Under the pieces are notes generated by a model. The model made no database searches. It saw only the letters and a program-made list of their open reading frames with translations, and was not told the DNA's origin. A stretch of 40,985 bases of DNA from Bacteroidota bacterium (lineage in GTDB: Bacteria; Bacteroidota; Bacteroidia; Sphingobacteriales; Sphingobacteriaceae): contig JARKUW010000166.1 in the NCBI GenBank assembly GCA_029851965.1, positions 1 to 40,985 on the forward strand, written 5' to 3'. Shown piece after piece: positions 15,691 to 24,466 of this stretch. Position 1 is the first letter of the stretch. Each line of letters begins with the position of its first letter. The translations under genes and the position numbers were made by a program.

Positions 15691-16746
15691 ATGTGGCATT
15701 ATATCATCAGGAAATTTCTATACGGGCTTGCGGTTCTCGCCGGCGTGGTTGTCGTCGTGTTCTTGCTCTTCAATGTGCTCCCGGGTGATCCGGCGCGGAT
15801 GACGATGGGCCAGCGTGCTGACGTGCAGTCGCTGGAAGCCGTACGCAAGGAGTTTGGGCTGGACAGGTCGAAATCAATGCAGTTTTTATTGTACCTGAAT
15901 GATTTGTCTCCCCTCGGAGTTCACGAAGATACCCCTGAGGAGCAGAACAAGTACCATTACATTGGGTTAATTCCCGTGGGGGAGAATGTACTTGCCCTGA
16001 AAGTACCTTATCTGCGCCGCTCGTATCAAACCAAGCGGGATGTTACCACGATACTATCGGAGACAGTACCGAATACCTTTATTCTGGCGGCTACAGCAAT
16101 GCTGTTTGCTACGGTAATCGGTGTGCTGCTTGGCGTCGTATCTGCGGTACACAAAGATACCTGGATTGATAATGCCGCGAACTCCTTCGCCATTTTAGGA
16201 ATCTCCGCACCATCTTTTTTTGCGGGTATTATCATTGCCTGGCTCTTTGGCTTCGTATGGAGTGATTATACGGGTTTAAACATGTCGGGGAGTCTGTATA
16301 GTTATGATCCCTTCAAAGGCGAAATTATGACCTGGAGAAACTTGTGGTTGCCCATGATTACACTGGGGCTGCGTCCACTGGCTATAATTGTTCAGTTGAC
16401 ACGCAGTGCGATGCTTGATGTGCTCTCTCAGGATTATATCCGGACCGCAAGGGCCAAAGGTCTGGACCGCCATGCCATCATCTATAAACATGCATTAAAG
16501 AATGCTTTAAATCCAGTGATTACGGCGATTTCCGGTTGGTTTGCATCTTTACTTGCCGGGTCTTTCTTTGTGGAGTATATATTCGGTTACAATGGCCTGG
16601 GCAGAGCAACCGTGTTTGCCCTGGAAATGTCTGATTTCCCTGTAGTCATGGGCTCAATACTCTTTATTGCCTTTGTTTTTGTTGTAATTAATATCCTTGT
16701 AGATGTATTGTACGCCTTTGTTGATCCAAGGGTGAAATTGGCTTAA
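15691..16746 (+). CDS. orphan ABC transporter permease, DppB/OppB-like
   Basis: A 351-residue inner-membrane permease of the dipeptide/oligopeptide/nickel class. It begins IIRKFLYGLAVLAGVVVVVFLLFNVLPGDPA, the standard first segment with LPGDPA. It ends with the EAA-type cytoplasmic loop DYIRTARAKGLDRHAIIYKHALKNALNPVIT and FVEYIFGYNGLGRATVFAL, as in DppB. Unlike normal systems, no second permease, ATPase or binding-protein gene is nearby. The genes on either side are a DoxX-like protein and shikimate kinase, spaced by two bases and one base. An insertion between the first and second segments (about residues 70-110) is longer than in DppB. The substrate is unknown, and partner subunits must be elsewhere if it works as a transporter. 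Confidence 0.88.
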   Translation: MWHYIIRKFLYGLAVLAGVVVVVFLLFNVLPGDPARMTMGQRADVQSLEAVRKEFGLDRSKSMQFLLYLNDLSPLGVHEDTPEEQNKYHYIGLIPVGENVLALKVPYLRRSYQTKRDVTTILSETVPNTFILAATAMLFATVIGVLLGVVSAVHKDTWIDNAANSFAILGISAPSFFAGIIIAWLFGFVWSDYTGLNMSGSLYSYDPFKGEIMTWRNLWLPMITLGLRPLAIIVQLTRSAMLDVLSQDYIRTARAKGLDRHAIIYKHALKNALNPVITAISGWFASLLAGSFFVEYIFGYNGLGRATVFALEMSDFPVVMGSILFIAFVFVVINILVDVLYAFVDPRVKLA

Positions 16747-16747
16747 C

Positions 16748-17251
16748 ATGAGAATCTTCTTAATCGGTTTTATGGGTTGTGGCAAGACCACCTTTGGAAA
16801 AAAGCTTGCTTCGTCTTTGGCATATAATTTCTTTGATCTTGATCACGAGATCGAAGGGCAGGTTGAACAATCCATAGCGGAGTATTTTGCTGCACATGGG
16901 GAAGCATCCTTCCGGGAGTTGGAAAGCAGCGTACTAAAGTCTGGCGCCTATCCCCAGGACAGTGTGATCTCGACAGGTGGCGGTACGCCCTGCTTCTACG
17001 ACAATATGGACTGGATGAATGCCAACGGACTGACCATCTACCTGGAAATGCCGCCACTTGCACTGGCCAGACGTCTGGAGAAAGGTAAAAGCAAAAGACC
17101 TTTGCTGAAAGATCTCGATGAGGCGGGGCTGGTTCGTTTTATAGAGGGTAAGCTGGCAGAACGATTACCATTCTACAGCCGGGCAAAACTTACGGTTAAT
17201 GGGATAAATCTAAATGCAGAAAGTATAAAGGAGCTTATTCAAAACCTATAG
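16748..17251 (+). CDS. aroK: shikimate kinase
   Basis: A 167-residue cytosolic kinase that phosphorylates shikimate in the aromatic amino acid pathway. It has Walker A GFMGCGKTT (7-15), the DLD shikimate/Mg site (30-32), FRE (55-57), STGGG (75-79) and KRPLL with the lid arginine near residue 120. Length is normal. Its ATG lies one base after the permease stop, so it is translated from the same message. No terminator is visible in the 61-base gap before the convergent truA gene. Confidence 0.96.
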   Translation: MRIFLIGFMGCGKTTFGKKLASSLAYNFFDLDHEIEGQVEQSIAEYFAAHGEASFRELESSVLKSGAYPQDSVISTGGGTPCFYDNMDWMNANGLTIYLEMPPLALARRLEKGKSKRPLLKDLDEAGLVRFIEGKLAERLPFYSRAKLTVNGINLNAESIKELIQNL

Positions 17252-17312
17252 CCTGTCATTCGGTACAGCGCTTCGTTCGTGGTTGCGTATGGCTCTACCA
17301 TCAAGGCGGCGA

Positions 17313-18122
17313 CTAAAGCTTGTGCCAGCTGGATTCACTTTGACGTTCCAGAATGGAGGAGAAGTCATCCCTGGGCTGTAAATCGAGGTAGGGGTAGGTG
17401 ACTTTCGATAGGTATAGCCCCTGGGGGTGTGCAGGAGTAATTAGCTCAGGCGTCTCTTTTGAAATCAGGTAGTGCTCAAATCCGTCCACGCTTAGGTCAC
17501 CCTTTCCGATCTTCAACAACTGTCCCATGATGATCCGGATCATCTTGCTGAGGAAACGGTTTGAAGAAATCTGAAACCGCATTTTATCCCCATTTGGGTC
17601 TATGTATAGGGCCGCAGACATCACATTGCATATGGTATGTTCATATTTGTCCGGGCTGGTGCAGAAGCAACGGTAATCTTTGTACTTAGGCAATAAGGCA
17701 ACGGCACGGTTCATTTCCTCAAAGCGAAGCCCGCTAAGCAGGTAGAAAGAACTGAGGCCATTCAAAAAGGGATTTTTATAGGTATGGAGGTAGTAGTCGT
17801 AAGAGCGTTTAACGGCATCAAACCGGGCATGTGGCAGCCCCTCCATGGGAACGATGTCAAACACGGCAATGTTGTGCGGGAGCAGCTTATTGAGGCGGAA
17901 CTTCAGGTCAAAGTCCCAGGTCTGCTCAATATCCATGTGAAAGAAGAACTGACTCGCATGTACATGCGCATCAGTTCTTCCACAACCAATTATGAAGACG
18001 GGCTGCTTAAAAATTTGGCTAAGTGACTTCTCAACCACACCCTGGACGTTTGCTACGCCAGGCTGTTTCTGCCAGCCTCCATAATGAAGACCGTTGTATG
18101 CAATGTGAACGAAGTACCTCAA
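17313..18122 (-). CDS. truA: tRNA pseudouridine synthase A
   Basis: A 269-residue enzyme that makes pseudouridine at positions 38-40 of the tRNA anticodon stem. MRYFVHIAYNGLHYGGWQKQPG is the family N-terminus. IIGCGRTDAHVHASQFFFH carries the catalytic Asp51 in RTDA. RFLSKMIRIIMGQLLKIGKG is the conserved C-terminal motif. The position normally occupied by Gly in GRTDAGVHA is His here. The start is a TTG at 18122, three bases after the hexosaminidase stop codon; no ATG gives a full N-terminus. It is probably expressed with the upstream GH20 gene. Confidence 0.94.
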   Translation of the reverse strand: MRYFVHIAYNGLHYGGWQKQPGVANVQGVVEKSLSQIFKQPVFIIGCGRTDAHVHASQFFFHMDIEQTWDFDLKFRLNKLLPHNIAVFDIVPMEGLPHARFDAVKRSYDYYLHTYKNPFLNGLSSFYLLSGLRFEEMNRAVALLPKYKDYRCFCTSPDKYEHTICNVMSAALYIDPNGDKMRFQISSNRFLSKMIRIIMGQLLKIGKGDLSVDGFEHYLISKETPELITPAHPQGLYLSKVTYPYLDLQPRDDFSSILERQSESSWHKL

Positions 18123-18125
18123 CGC

Positions 18126-20090
18126 TTATCGTTTTCCCGCCCGTTTGTTTAATTCATCAATTGGCATGCTTAACAAACGTCCTACTTTTTCTTTTCCTTT
18201 ATAGGTAACGACCTTCAACATACTGGCGTCTTTTGGCGGGGTCAGCTTACCTGTATACTTAGGATAGAAGCGGTCTGGTTCTGAATTGTCAAAGCTGTAA
18301 TAGATGTCAAGATCCTTGACTTCCGTGCTTAGATCAATGACAAGCGAGCGGTCTGCTGCGCGGCTTACTTTAAAAGACGGATCATAAACGCTTGGCGAGT
18401 ACTTGGTCTCTGCAATATCGAGTCGCTTAAAGTGCTGTTCGACTTTCGGGAAGAAAGTTTCCCAGTTTTTCTTTTCACGTGGAGACCATACAGACTCTGC
18501 GATGGCCATTCCTCTTGGCCACGTCATATACTCCGCCTGACGGATCGTATATACTTGTTCGGTCCATAAGTTCGCCTGTCCTCCTTTGATGAACTTCGGG
18601 TTTACATCAGCCGGCACCGGCTCAAATTCGTAAGATGTACTCAGCCTTAACGAAGCATACACCTTCGGTTCTGTAATCGGGTCACTTTGCATATAATCGA
18701 GGTATGCGTAGGTGGTTGGGCTCATCACTACATCATGTCCCTTTTTTGCAGCATCAATCCCGTATTTCATGCCTCTCCAACTCATAACTGCAGTGTTCTG
18801 AGGCATTTCATTATCCAATATTTCATCCCAGCCCATAAACTTTTTGCCTTTAGATTCTACGATGGTTTTTACGCGCTTTTCGAAATATCCCTGTACCTCG
18901 TGTACAGATTTCATACCCTCACGCTGCATCAATGCTTTGACAGCACTGTTGTTTTGCCAGTAATTTATCGGTGCTTCATCGCCGCCCATATGGATATATT
19001 CGAAGGGAAATAAGGCTGCGACCTGTGTCAGGACGGTATCTAGAAAGGCATAAACTTTCTCGTTTGCCGGGCAGAGCGTGTTGTCTACCAAAGCAATTGG
19101 GGGGGCACCTTTGGACCAGTCCATGATTTTTTCTCCAGAGCGGACCTTGTAGTTCTCTGCACCTGGAGTACAAGATAACTCCGGATACGATGCTATTGCA
19201 GCAAGGCTATGTCCAGGTACGTCGATTTCCGGCAATATGTCAACAAAGCGGTCTTTGGCATACTGAATAATCTCTTTAAGATCTTCCTGAGTGTAGAAGC
19301 CACCATAGGTGCGGGGCTCGTTTGGAGTAGGAGGTACGAAGTCACCAAAAGTACCTACCTTCTTTACGCTCCACGCGCCAACATCCGTCAGCTTGGGTAA
19401 ACCTTTAATTTCTATTCTCCAGCCTTCATCATCTGTAAGGTGTAAATGCAATACATTAAACTTGTATCTCGCCATTGCATCTACATATTGTTTTACCTCG
19501 TCTTTGGTGAAAAAATGCCGCGCTACGTCGAACATTAGTCCTCTCCAACCCAGTTTGGGGTAATCTTCTATTTCTACACAAGGCACATTCCACTTTACGC
19601 CTTCAACGAGTTCCTTTGCTTCAATTTCTTTGGGGAAAAGCTGCATCAGGGTTTGTACACCGTAAAAGAGGCCGGCACTCTGATTGGCCTTGATGATGAT
19701 AGATTTTGGTGTAACAGCAAGCTGATATCCTTCTTTACCAAGCGCGGCATTCGCGTTTTCATTGATCACCAATCGTATGGTTGGAGCCACGGAAGTAGAT
19801 GTGTAGTTGGATACATAACTACCGGTCGGTATAGATAGGTGCAGTTGCAGGTAATCCACAACAACCTTGGTCTCCGGCGACTTGTCTGCCTGGATGGTTA
19901 TATTCCGCGGTAAAACAAAAACACCCGTGTTTCTGATCATGGAAACTGGTTCTGGTATAATGGCTATTTTGGCCTGGCTGACAGCGATCCCACCTTCAAC
20001 TTCCGGAGCAGAATCGATTTGTGATGCCTCCTGTCCATAAAGCTGTTGGCTAAGGCACAATACACATATGAGTTGTAGTAATTTTTTCAT
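18126..20090 (-). CDS. secreted beta-N-acetylhexosaminidase, GH20
   Basis: A 654-residue periplasmic or surface enzyme releasing terminal N-acetylhexosamine. The signal peptide is MKKLLQLICVLCLSQQLYGQ. The GH20b N-terminal domain (IIPEPVSM to about residue 170) is followed by the GH20 barrel beginning YPKLGWRGLMFDVARHFF. HLHLTDDEGWRIEIKGLPKLT and HMGGDEAP follow, with the catalytic Asp371-Glu372 pair. The C-terminus (about 570-650, IYYSFDNSEPDRFYPKYTG) resembles a small chitobiase-type beta-sandwich domain. The order with dacB and asd upstream hints at wall-polymer or chitin recycling, which is only suggestive. The gap of 76 bases to dacB holds a weak hairpin but no T-run. Confidence 0.94.
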   Translation of the reverse strand: MKKLLQLICVLCLSQQLYGQEASQIDSAPEVEGGIAVSQAKIAIIPEPVSMIRNTGVFVLPRNITIQADKSPETKVVVDYLQLHLSIPTGSYVSNYTSTSVAPTIRLVINENANAALGKEGYQLAVTPKSIIIKANQSAGLFYGVQTLMQLFPKEIEAKELVEGVKWNVPCVEIEDYPKLGWRGLMFDVARHFFTKDEVKQYVDAMARYKFNVLHLHLTDDEGWRIEIKGLPKLTDVGAWSVKKVGTFGDFVPPTPNEPRTYGGFYTQEDLKEIIQYAKDRFVDILPEIDVPGHSLAAIASYPELSCTPGAENYKVRSGEKIMDWSKGAPPIALVDNTLCPANEKVYAFLDTVLTQVAALFPFEYIHMGGDEAPINYWQNNSAVKALMQREGMKSVHEVQGYFEKRVKTIVESKGKKFMGWDEILDNEMPQNTAVMSWRGMKYGIDAAKKGHDVVMSPTTYAYLDYMQSDPITEPKVYASLRLSTSYEFEPVPADVNPKFIKGGQANLWTEQVYTIRQAEYMTWPRGMAIAESVWSPREKKNWETFFPKVEQHFKRLDIAETKYSPSVYDPSFKVSRAADRSLVIDLSTEVKDLDIYYSFDNSEPDRFYPKYTGKLTPPKDASMLKVVTYKGKEKVGRLLSMPIDELNKRAGKR

Positions 20091-20166
20091 TGGTGTTGAT
20101 TGTTTTAATGACGCTAAAGCACTTTTAGCATTCTAGTTATTCGCTAAGTTACTTCAATGATGTTTA

Positions 20167-21567
20167 TTATTTCAATGCATCGAGTACCCGAAAGAGCTTT
20201 TTTGAAATGGCACTTCCGGAATAGTTGTTTATGTTGATGACAATGATGTATTTTTTTCCATTTAATGCAGTGTGATAACCCGCGTAGGCAGAGACATTAT
20301 TGATACTCCCGCTTTTCAACTTCATCCCGTTATTAATTGGAAAGGAGTTGATGTAATCTTCAAACCAGGGTGCCTTCTGTGCCTGAAACAGGACTTGCGC
20401 CATTGCTGATGCGGTAACCCGGGTGCCAGGAGAGAGCCCGCTTCCGTCAATTGCGTTCAGCGCCTCTTCGTCTATCCCTTTGGTGTTCCAGTATTTCTTC
20501 TCAATTTCCACCCCATTAGATGTGGTTGCCTCTTTCCCCGCTTTCCATGCGATCGTACGTATCAGATGTTCTCCATATAAATTGATGCTTTTTTTGTTGA
20601 ACCAGTAAATGATCTGACTTAGTGTGGGTGAATTGATGGTAAGAAGATGAGTGCCTTCTTTTGCAAGTTCACTGCTTTCCGCACCAAGTTGCCTGCTGGT
20701 TGTTGGCTCCCCGTTGCTCGGAATTCCCAAACGTTTTAGGGTATCCTGTAACCGGTAAGCGGCGTCAAATGCTGGATCTGGTAAGGCCAATGATATTCCC
20801 TGCTTGGAGATTCCCAACGCCCAGGTACCCCTCAGGTAGGCAACTTTGGAGAGGGGAGGGAAGAATGCATAAGCACGGTCACCTGTACCTGCAGCTCCTG
20901 TTCGCAGTTCATTCACAATTTTAATGTAAGGCATTGCAGGTACTGTGTTGAGCGCCGACACGCCCGAGCTCCCTGCCTTCAGGCGAAGGTCAAACTGGTT
21001 CTCCCGCCAGCTCAGCCCCGACGGAGAGGCGCCGTAGTAGTTTCCGATATCCTGCCAGATCCAGCCTTCCGGTACGGATTCTGTGCCCCATATGCTGTCA
21101 TCTCCAATGATGCGGCCTTCAATGCTTTTTATCCCTGCATCCCGGACGGCTTTAACCCACTGGCTTAATACAATTCCTTCTTTCGTCTGCTCATAACGCC
21201 AGGATCCTAGCGTAGGATCACCACCACCGACAATTATTAGGTCTCCTTTTAATATGCCTTCTGCAGTTATTACGCCGCGGTATTTCAACGTGGTTTGATA
21301 GCGAAAGTCTTTTCCCAATAGGCTAAATGCGGTAGCTGAAGTAATGGTTTTTAAAGTGGATGCTGTAGCCATACCAAGGTTCTCATTCCGGCCGAACAGC
21401 ATTGCCCCGCTGTTTGCATCCAGTACAACAAGGGAGGTGGTTGCATATCTCGCCTGGGCGTCGGAAGCTAAGTTCGCGTAAGCCTTTTCAAGTTTTTGAA
21501 TTGCCGTTTGAGCGAAGCCGCCTGTTTGGAATAAAACGAAAAGGACAACGAGTATTTTTTTTACCAT
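20167..21567 (-). CDS. dacB: D-alanyl-D-alanine carboxypeptidase/endopeptidase, PBP4 (S13) type
   Basis: A 466-residue periplasmic penicillin-binding protein that trims or cuts peptidoglycan cross-links. The signal peptide MVKKILVVLFVLFQTGGFAQ is followed by the catalytic STLK at 70-73 (SxxK). The large S13 insertion comes next (GDLIIVGGGDPTLGSWRYE, IIGDDSIWGTESVPEGWIWQDIGNYYGASPSGLSW). SIN at 327-329 (SxN) lies in NKKSINLYGEHLIR. SGLSPGTRVTA and KSG at 418-420 in place of KTG complete the set. Length fits the family. Its start codon lies only five bases after the T-run of the asd terminator, so its expression must involve readthrough or a promoter inside asd. Confidence 0.94.
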   Translation of the reverse strand: MVKKILVVLFVLFQTGGFAQTAIQKLEKAYANLASDAQARYATTSLVVLDANSGAMLFGRNENLGMATASTLKTITSATAFSLLGKDFRYQTTLKYRGVITAEGILKGDLIIVGGGDPTLGSWRYEQTKEGIVLSQWVKAVRDAGIKSIEGRIIGDDSIWGTESVPEGWIWQDIGNYYGASPSGLSWRENQFDLRLKAGSSGVSALNTVPAMPYIKIVNELRTGAAGTGDRAYAFFPPLSKVAYLRGTWALGISKQGISLALPDPAFDAAYRLQDTLKRLGIPSNGEPTTSRQLGAESSELAKEGTHLLTINSPTLSQIIYWFNKKSINLYGEHLIRTIAWKAGKEATTSNGVEIEKKYWNTKGIDEEALNAIDGSGLSPGTRVTASAMAQVLFQAQKAPWFEDYINSFPINNGMKLKSGSINNVSAYAGYHTALNGKKYIIVININNYSGSAISKKLFRVLDALK

Positions 21568-21571
21568 GGCT

Positions 21572-21617
21572 AAAAAAAAATGTGATGTCGGGGCTGAAAA
21601 GGCCTCAACATCACATT
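21572..21617 (-). terminator. intrinsic terminator after asd, abutting dacB start
   Basis: Read on the minus strand, AATGTGATGT (21617-21608) pairs perfectly with ACATCACATT (21588-21579). An inner GAGGCC/GGGGC extension continues the stem and nine T follow (21580-21572). It ends the asd transcript. The ATG of dacB is five bases after the T-run, so the hairpin also occupies the dacB ribosome-binding region. Confidence 0.85.
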
Positions 21618-21629
21618 CCGAAATTCTAA

Positions 21630-22622
21630 CTAAATTAGTTCTTCATTCATCAAAAGTTCCGCAATCTGCACCGCGTTTGTCGCTGCACCTTTACGAAGGT
21701 TGTCTGCAACGATCCACATGTTAAGCGTGTTCGGGTTGGATTCGTCCCTTCTGATGCGGCCTACAAATACTTCATCTTTTTCATGAGCATCCTTCGGCAT
21801 TGGGTATTTCAGGTTTGCAATATCGTCAACAACCACAATTCCCTTAGATTTGCTGAGCAGTGACCGTACTTCATTAATGTCAAAGTCTCTTTCAAACTCT
21901 ACGTTTACGGCCTCAGAATGTCCGCCCATTACTGGAATCCGAACTGTAGTCGCAGTGACTCTGATGGTATTGTCACCCAGAATCTTCTGCGTTTCCTTTA
22001 TCATTTTCATTTCCTCTTTTGTATATCCATTATCCTGGAATACGTCAATCTGAGGAATGACATTCAAGTCAATTGCATATGGGTAGGCCATCGGACCGTC
22101 GGTAATACCCTGACGTTCATTCATCATCTGTGTAACCGCTTTTACGCCGGTTCCGGTAACAGACTGATAGGTGGAAACAACAATACGCTTAATTTTATAT
22201 TTTGTATGTAATGGTTTAAGCGCAACCACCATTTGTATGGTTGAACAGTTTGGATTTGCAATGATCTTGTCGTCAATGCACAGGTCATGACCATTCACTT
22301 CGGGCACAATAAGCTTTTTAGATGGATCCATACGCCAGGCAGACGAATTGTCAATGACAATGGTTCCAGCTTCAGCAAAGCGCGGAGCATGTTCTAACGA
22401 TGTGCTGCCGCCTGCAGAAAACAAAGCGATATCTGGTTTCATTGCAATTGCTGTATCCATATTTACCACAGCATATTTCTTACCCTTAAAACTAATTTCC
22501 TTACCAACACTCTTCTCAGATGCTACAGGAATCAATTCAGTTAATGGGAAATTACGCTCTTCTAATACTTTCAACATAACAGTGCCTACTAAACCAGTAG
22601 CACCTACAACTGCGACTTTCAT
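21630..22622 (-). CDS. asd: aspartate-semialdehyde dehydrogenase
   Basis: A 330-residue NADP-dependent enzyme turning aspartyl phosphate into aspartate semialdehyde, the branch to lysine/diaminopimelate, threonine and methionine. VAVVGATGLVGTVMLKVLEERNFP has the nucleotide loop GATGLVG (7-13), IIANPNCSTIQMV the catalytic Cys126, and VPVMGGHSEAV-like PVMGGHSEAV the conserved His. Length is normal. It follows the sugar-oxidation operon by 76 bases on the same strand and ends in a strong terminator. Diaminopimelate supply would fit the wall genes downstream. Confidence 0.96.
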   Translation of the reverse strand: MKVAVVGATGLVGTVMLKVLEERNFPLTELIPVASEKSVGKEISFKGKKYAVVNMDTAIAMKPDIALFSAGGSTSLEHAPRFAEAGTIVIDNSSAWRMDPSKKLIVPEVNGHDLCIDDKIIANPNCSTIQMVVALKPLHTKYKIKRIVVSTYQSVTGTGVKAVTQMMNERQGITDGPMAYPYAIDLNVIPQIDVFQDNGYTKEEMKMIKETQKILGDNTIRVTATTVRIPVMGGHSEAVNVEFERDFDINEVRSLLSKSKGIVVVDDIANLKYPMPKDAHEKDEVFVGRIRRDESNPNTLNMWIVADNLRKGAATNAVQIAELLMNEELI

Positions 22623-22698
22623 TTATACAGATATATTATTAAGATTCACGGCATTGTGAACCTGCGAATAACAAATATGGGGAAAACTTTACAGAATT

Positions 22699-23565
22699 TT
22701 AGATCAATTCTGCTTTAATATGGTCGAAACTCTGTTTGATACTTACAAAAGGATCTATTGAGAAGTTTTCTTGTTCCATAATGGAGTGCTTCAGGCCTGC
22801 AACCTTAGCATGTTTGTACAAAGCTGCGAAGTCGATGCTTCCACTGCCCACTTCCGTGTTCAATTTGTTGTCCGCCTTGTCCATATCTTTGATGTGCCAC
22901 ATGGTAAAACGCCCTGGATGTTCTTTAAACAATTTTATTGGATCGTTTCCGGAGCGGATAACCCAGTATATGTCCATCTCAAAGTCCACAAGCTTTGGGT
23001 CAGTTTCTTTAAGCATCACCTCGTACCCGGTCGTATCTCCCCATGGGGTAAATTCAAAGTCGTGATTATGGTAGGCAAGCTTTAAACCCGAAGCTTTGCA
23101 CAGTTTGCCAGCTTCATTTAATCTTGCAGCAACTTTCTTGTAATCATCAGCGCTGCGTCTCAGTTCGTCGCCAAGATAAGGCACAGTTACGTATTCACTT
23201 CCAAGTGTGTTGGCTGCTTCAATGTAAGATTTCAGTTCCACATCGTTGCCGTCCTTGATGTACTTATCCATACCGAAATGTCCGCTTGGCGCTTTCAGTC
23301 CATTTTCGATCAGCAGATTCTTAAATGCCATCGGGCTTAAGCCCCAGTATTTGCTCTCTACAGAATAACCGTACGTTTCCACTTCTTTGTATCCGGCCTG
23401 CGCAACTTTCGCTATTACGCCTCTAACATCTTTGGGAAGTTCTTCCCTTAGGGTATACAGTTGTAATCCTACTACTTTTGATTTCGCGTAGGTGAATGAC
23501 GGCAATATGAGCGTAGCAGCTGCTGCAATGCCAGTTTGTTTGATGAAATTTCTTCTTGAGTTCAT
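22699..23565 (-). CDS. Tat-exported TIM-barrel protein, sugar isomerase/epimerase-like
   Basis: A 288-residue AP endonuclease family 2 (xylose isomerase-like) barrel with a twin-arginine signal: SRRNFIK (residues 3-9), a hydrophobic stretch, then FTYA before cleavage. Family motifs are VGLQLYTLREEL, AYHNHDFEFTP, DFEMDIYWVIRSGNDP and HSIMEQENF, with Glu, Asp and His candidates for a divalent metal. It is the last gene of the oxidative sugar operon, seven bases after a second Tat TIM barrel. Secreted members of this family work on oxidised sugars in 3-keto-glycoside routes as lyases, hydratases or epimerases. Which reaction this one runs is unknown. Confidence 0.86.
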   Translation of the reverse strand: MNSRRNFIKQTGIAAAATLILPSFTYAKSKVVGLQLYTLREELPKDVRGVIAKVAQAGYKEVETYGYSVESKYWGLSPMAFKNLLIENGLKAPSGHFGMDKYIKDGNDVELKSYIEAANTLGSEYVTVPYLGDELRRSADDYKKVAARLNEAGKLCKASGLKLAYHNHDFEFTPWGDTTGYEVMLKETDPKLVDFEMDIYWVIRSGNDPIKLFKEHPGRFTMWHIKDMDKADNKLNTEVGSGSIDFAALYKHAKVAGLKHSIMEQENFSIDPFVSIKQSFDHIKAELI

Positions 23566-23572
23566 AGTTTTT

Positions 23573-24454
23573 TTATTGATCGCAAATCCGCACTGCAGTT
23601 TTCAGTGATCCGAACTTGTCTTTATGTAATGGAATAAATTCCTGTGCGAGGTAGCCTTTGAAACCAGTTGCCAGTATGGCTTTGACGATTGCAGGATAAT
23701 AAAGTTCCTGTGTTTCGTCGATTTCGTTTCTTCCGGGTACCCCTGCAGTATGGTAGTGTCCTAAATATTGATGATTGTTTTTTATCGTTCTGATGACATC
23801 ACCTTCATCGATCTGCATGTGGTAAATGTCATAAAGCAACTTGAAGTTTTCGGAACCGAGTCGCTTACAGAGTTCAACCCCCCAGGCGGTTTTGTCGCAC
23901 TGGTAGTCTTTATGGTCTATTTTGCTGTTCAAAAGCTCCATGACCAATACAACATTGTGTTTTTCAGCGATAGATATCACCTGTTTCAAACCAGCAACGC
24001 AGTTCTTCCATCCGGTCTCGTCATCCTTACCCCGGCGGCTCCCGCTGAAACAAATCAGGTTTTTATAGCCCGCTTTCGCAACAAGCGGGATCATTTCCGT
24101 GTAGTTTTTAATCAATGTGTCGTGAAACTTCGGGTCGTTCCAGCCGTCTTCCAGGTTAATCTCTGCGCCGTTACACATAGAAGAGTATAGACCATGTTTT
24201 TTCAGTGTTGGCCAGTCTTTTGGACCTACAAGGTCAATGCCCTTAATCCCGATCTTCTTTGCCTCTACACATAAGGTATCCAGTTCTACATCGTTGAAGC
24301 ACCAGCGGCACACGGAATGATTTACATTGCCCTTGAGCCCGGTTTGATCATCTGCTATCGCTGTAAAGCTTTGTAAGGTTACAGGTGCAGTCAGTGCTGC
24401 TGTTGCAATTGCCATATTTTTAAGCGCTTGTCTTCTGCTATTTTTTTGTTCCAT
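23573..24454 (-). CDS. Tat-exported hydroxypyruvate isomerase-like TIM-barrel protein
   Basis: A 293-residue TIM barrel with the Tat motif SRRQALK (residues 6-12) and a hydrophobic region ending near FTAIA. HSVCRWCFNDVELDTLCVEAKKIGIKGIDLVGPKDW, VLVMELLNSKIDH, LLYDIYHMQIDEGDVIRTI, HYHTAGVPGRNEID and GYLAQEF closely follow hydroxypyruvate isomerase (Hyi) proteins, including the metal-binding Glu, Asp, His and Glu. A periplasmic Hyi is metabolically odd, so it more likely isomerises or cleaves a keto-sugar made by the dehydrogenase of this operon. It begins 12 bases after the transporter gene. Family sure, substrate unknown. Confidence 0.87.
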   Translation of the reverse strand: MEQKNSRRQALKNMAIATAALTAPVTLQSFTAIADDQTGLKGNVNHSVCRWCFNDVELDTLCVEAKKIGIKGIDLVGPKDWPTLKKHGLYSSMCNGAEINLEDGWNDPKFHDTLIKNYTEMIPLVAKAGYKNLICFSGSRRGKDDETGWKNCVAGLKQVISIAEKHNVVLVMELLNSKIDHKDYQCDKTAWGVELCKRLGSENFKLLYDIYHMQIDEGDVIRTIKNNHQYLGHYHTAGVPGRNEIDETQELYYPAIVKAILATGFKGYLAQEFIPLHKDKFGSLKTAVRICDQ

Positions 24455-24466
24455 AAGGCTAAATGT

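Noticed and set aside
20113..20129. Hairpin GCTAAA/TTTAGC between dacB and the GH20 gene
   Set aside because: Short stem and no T-run on the minus strand, so not called a terminator.
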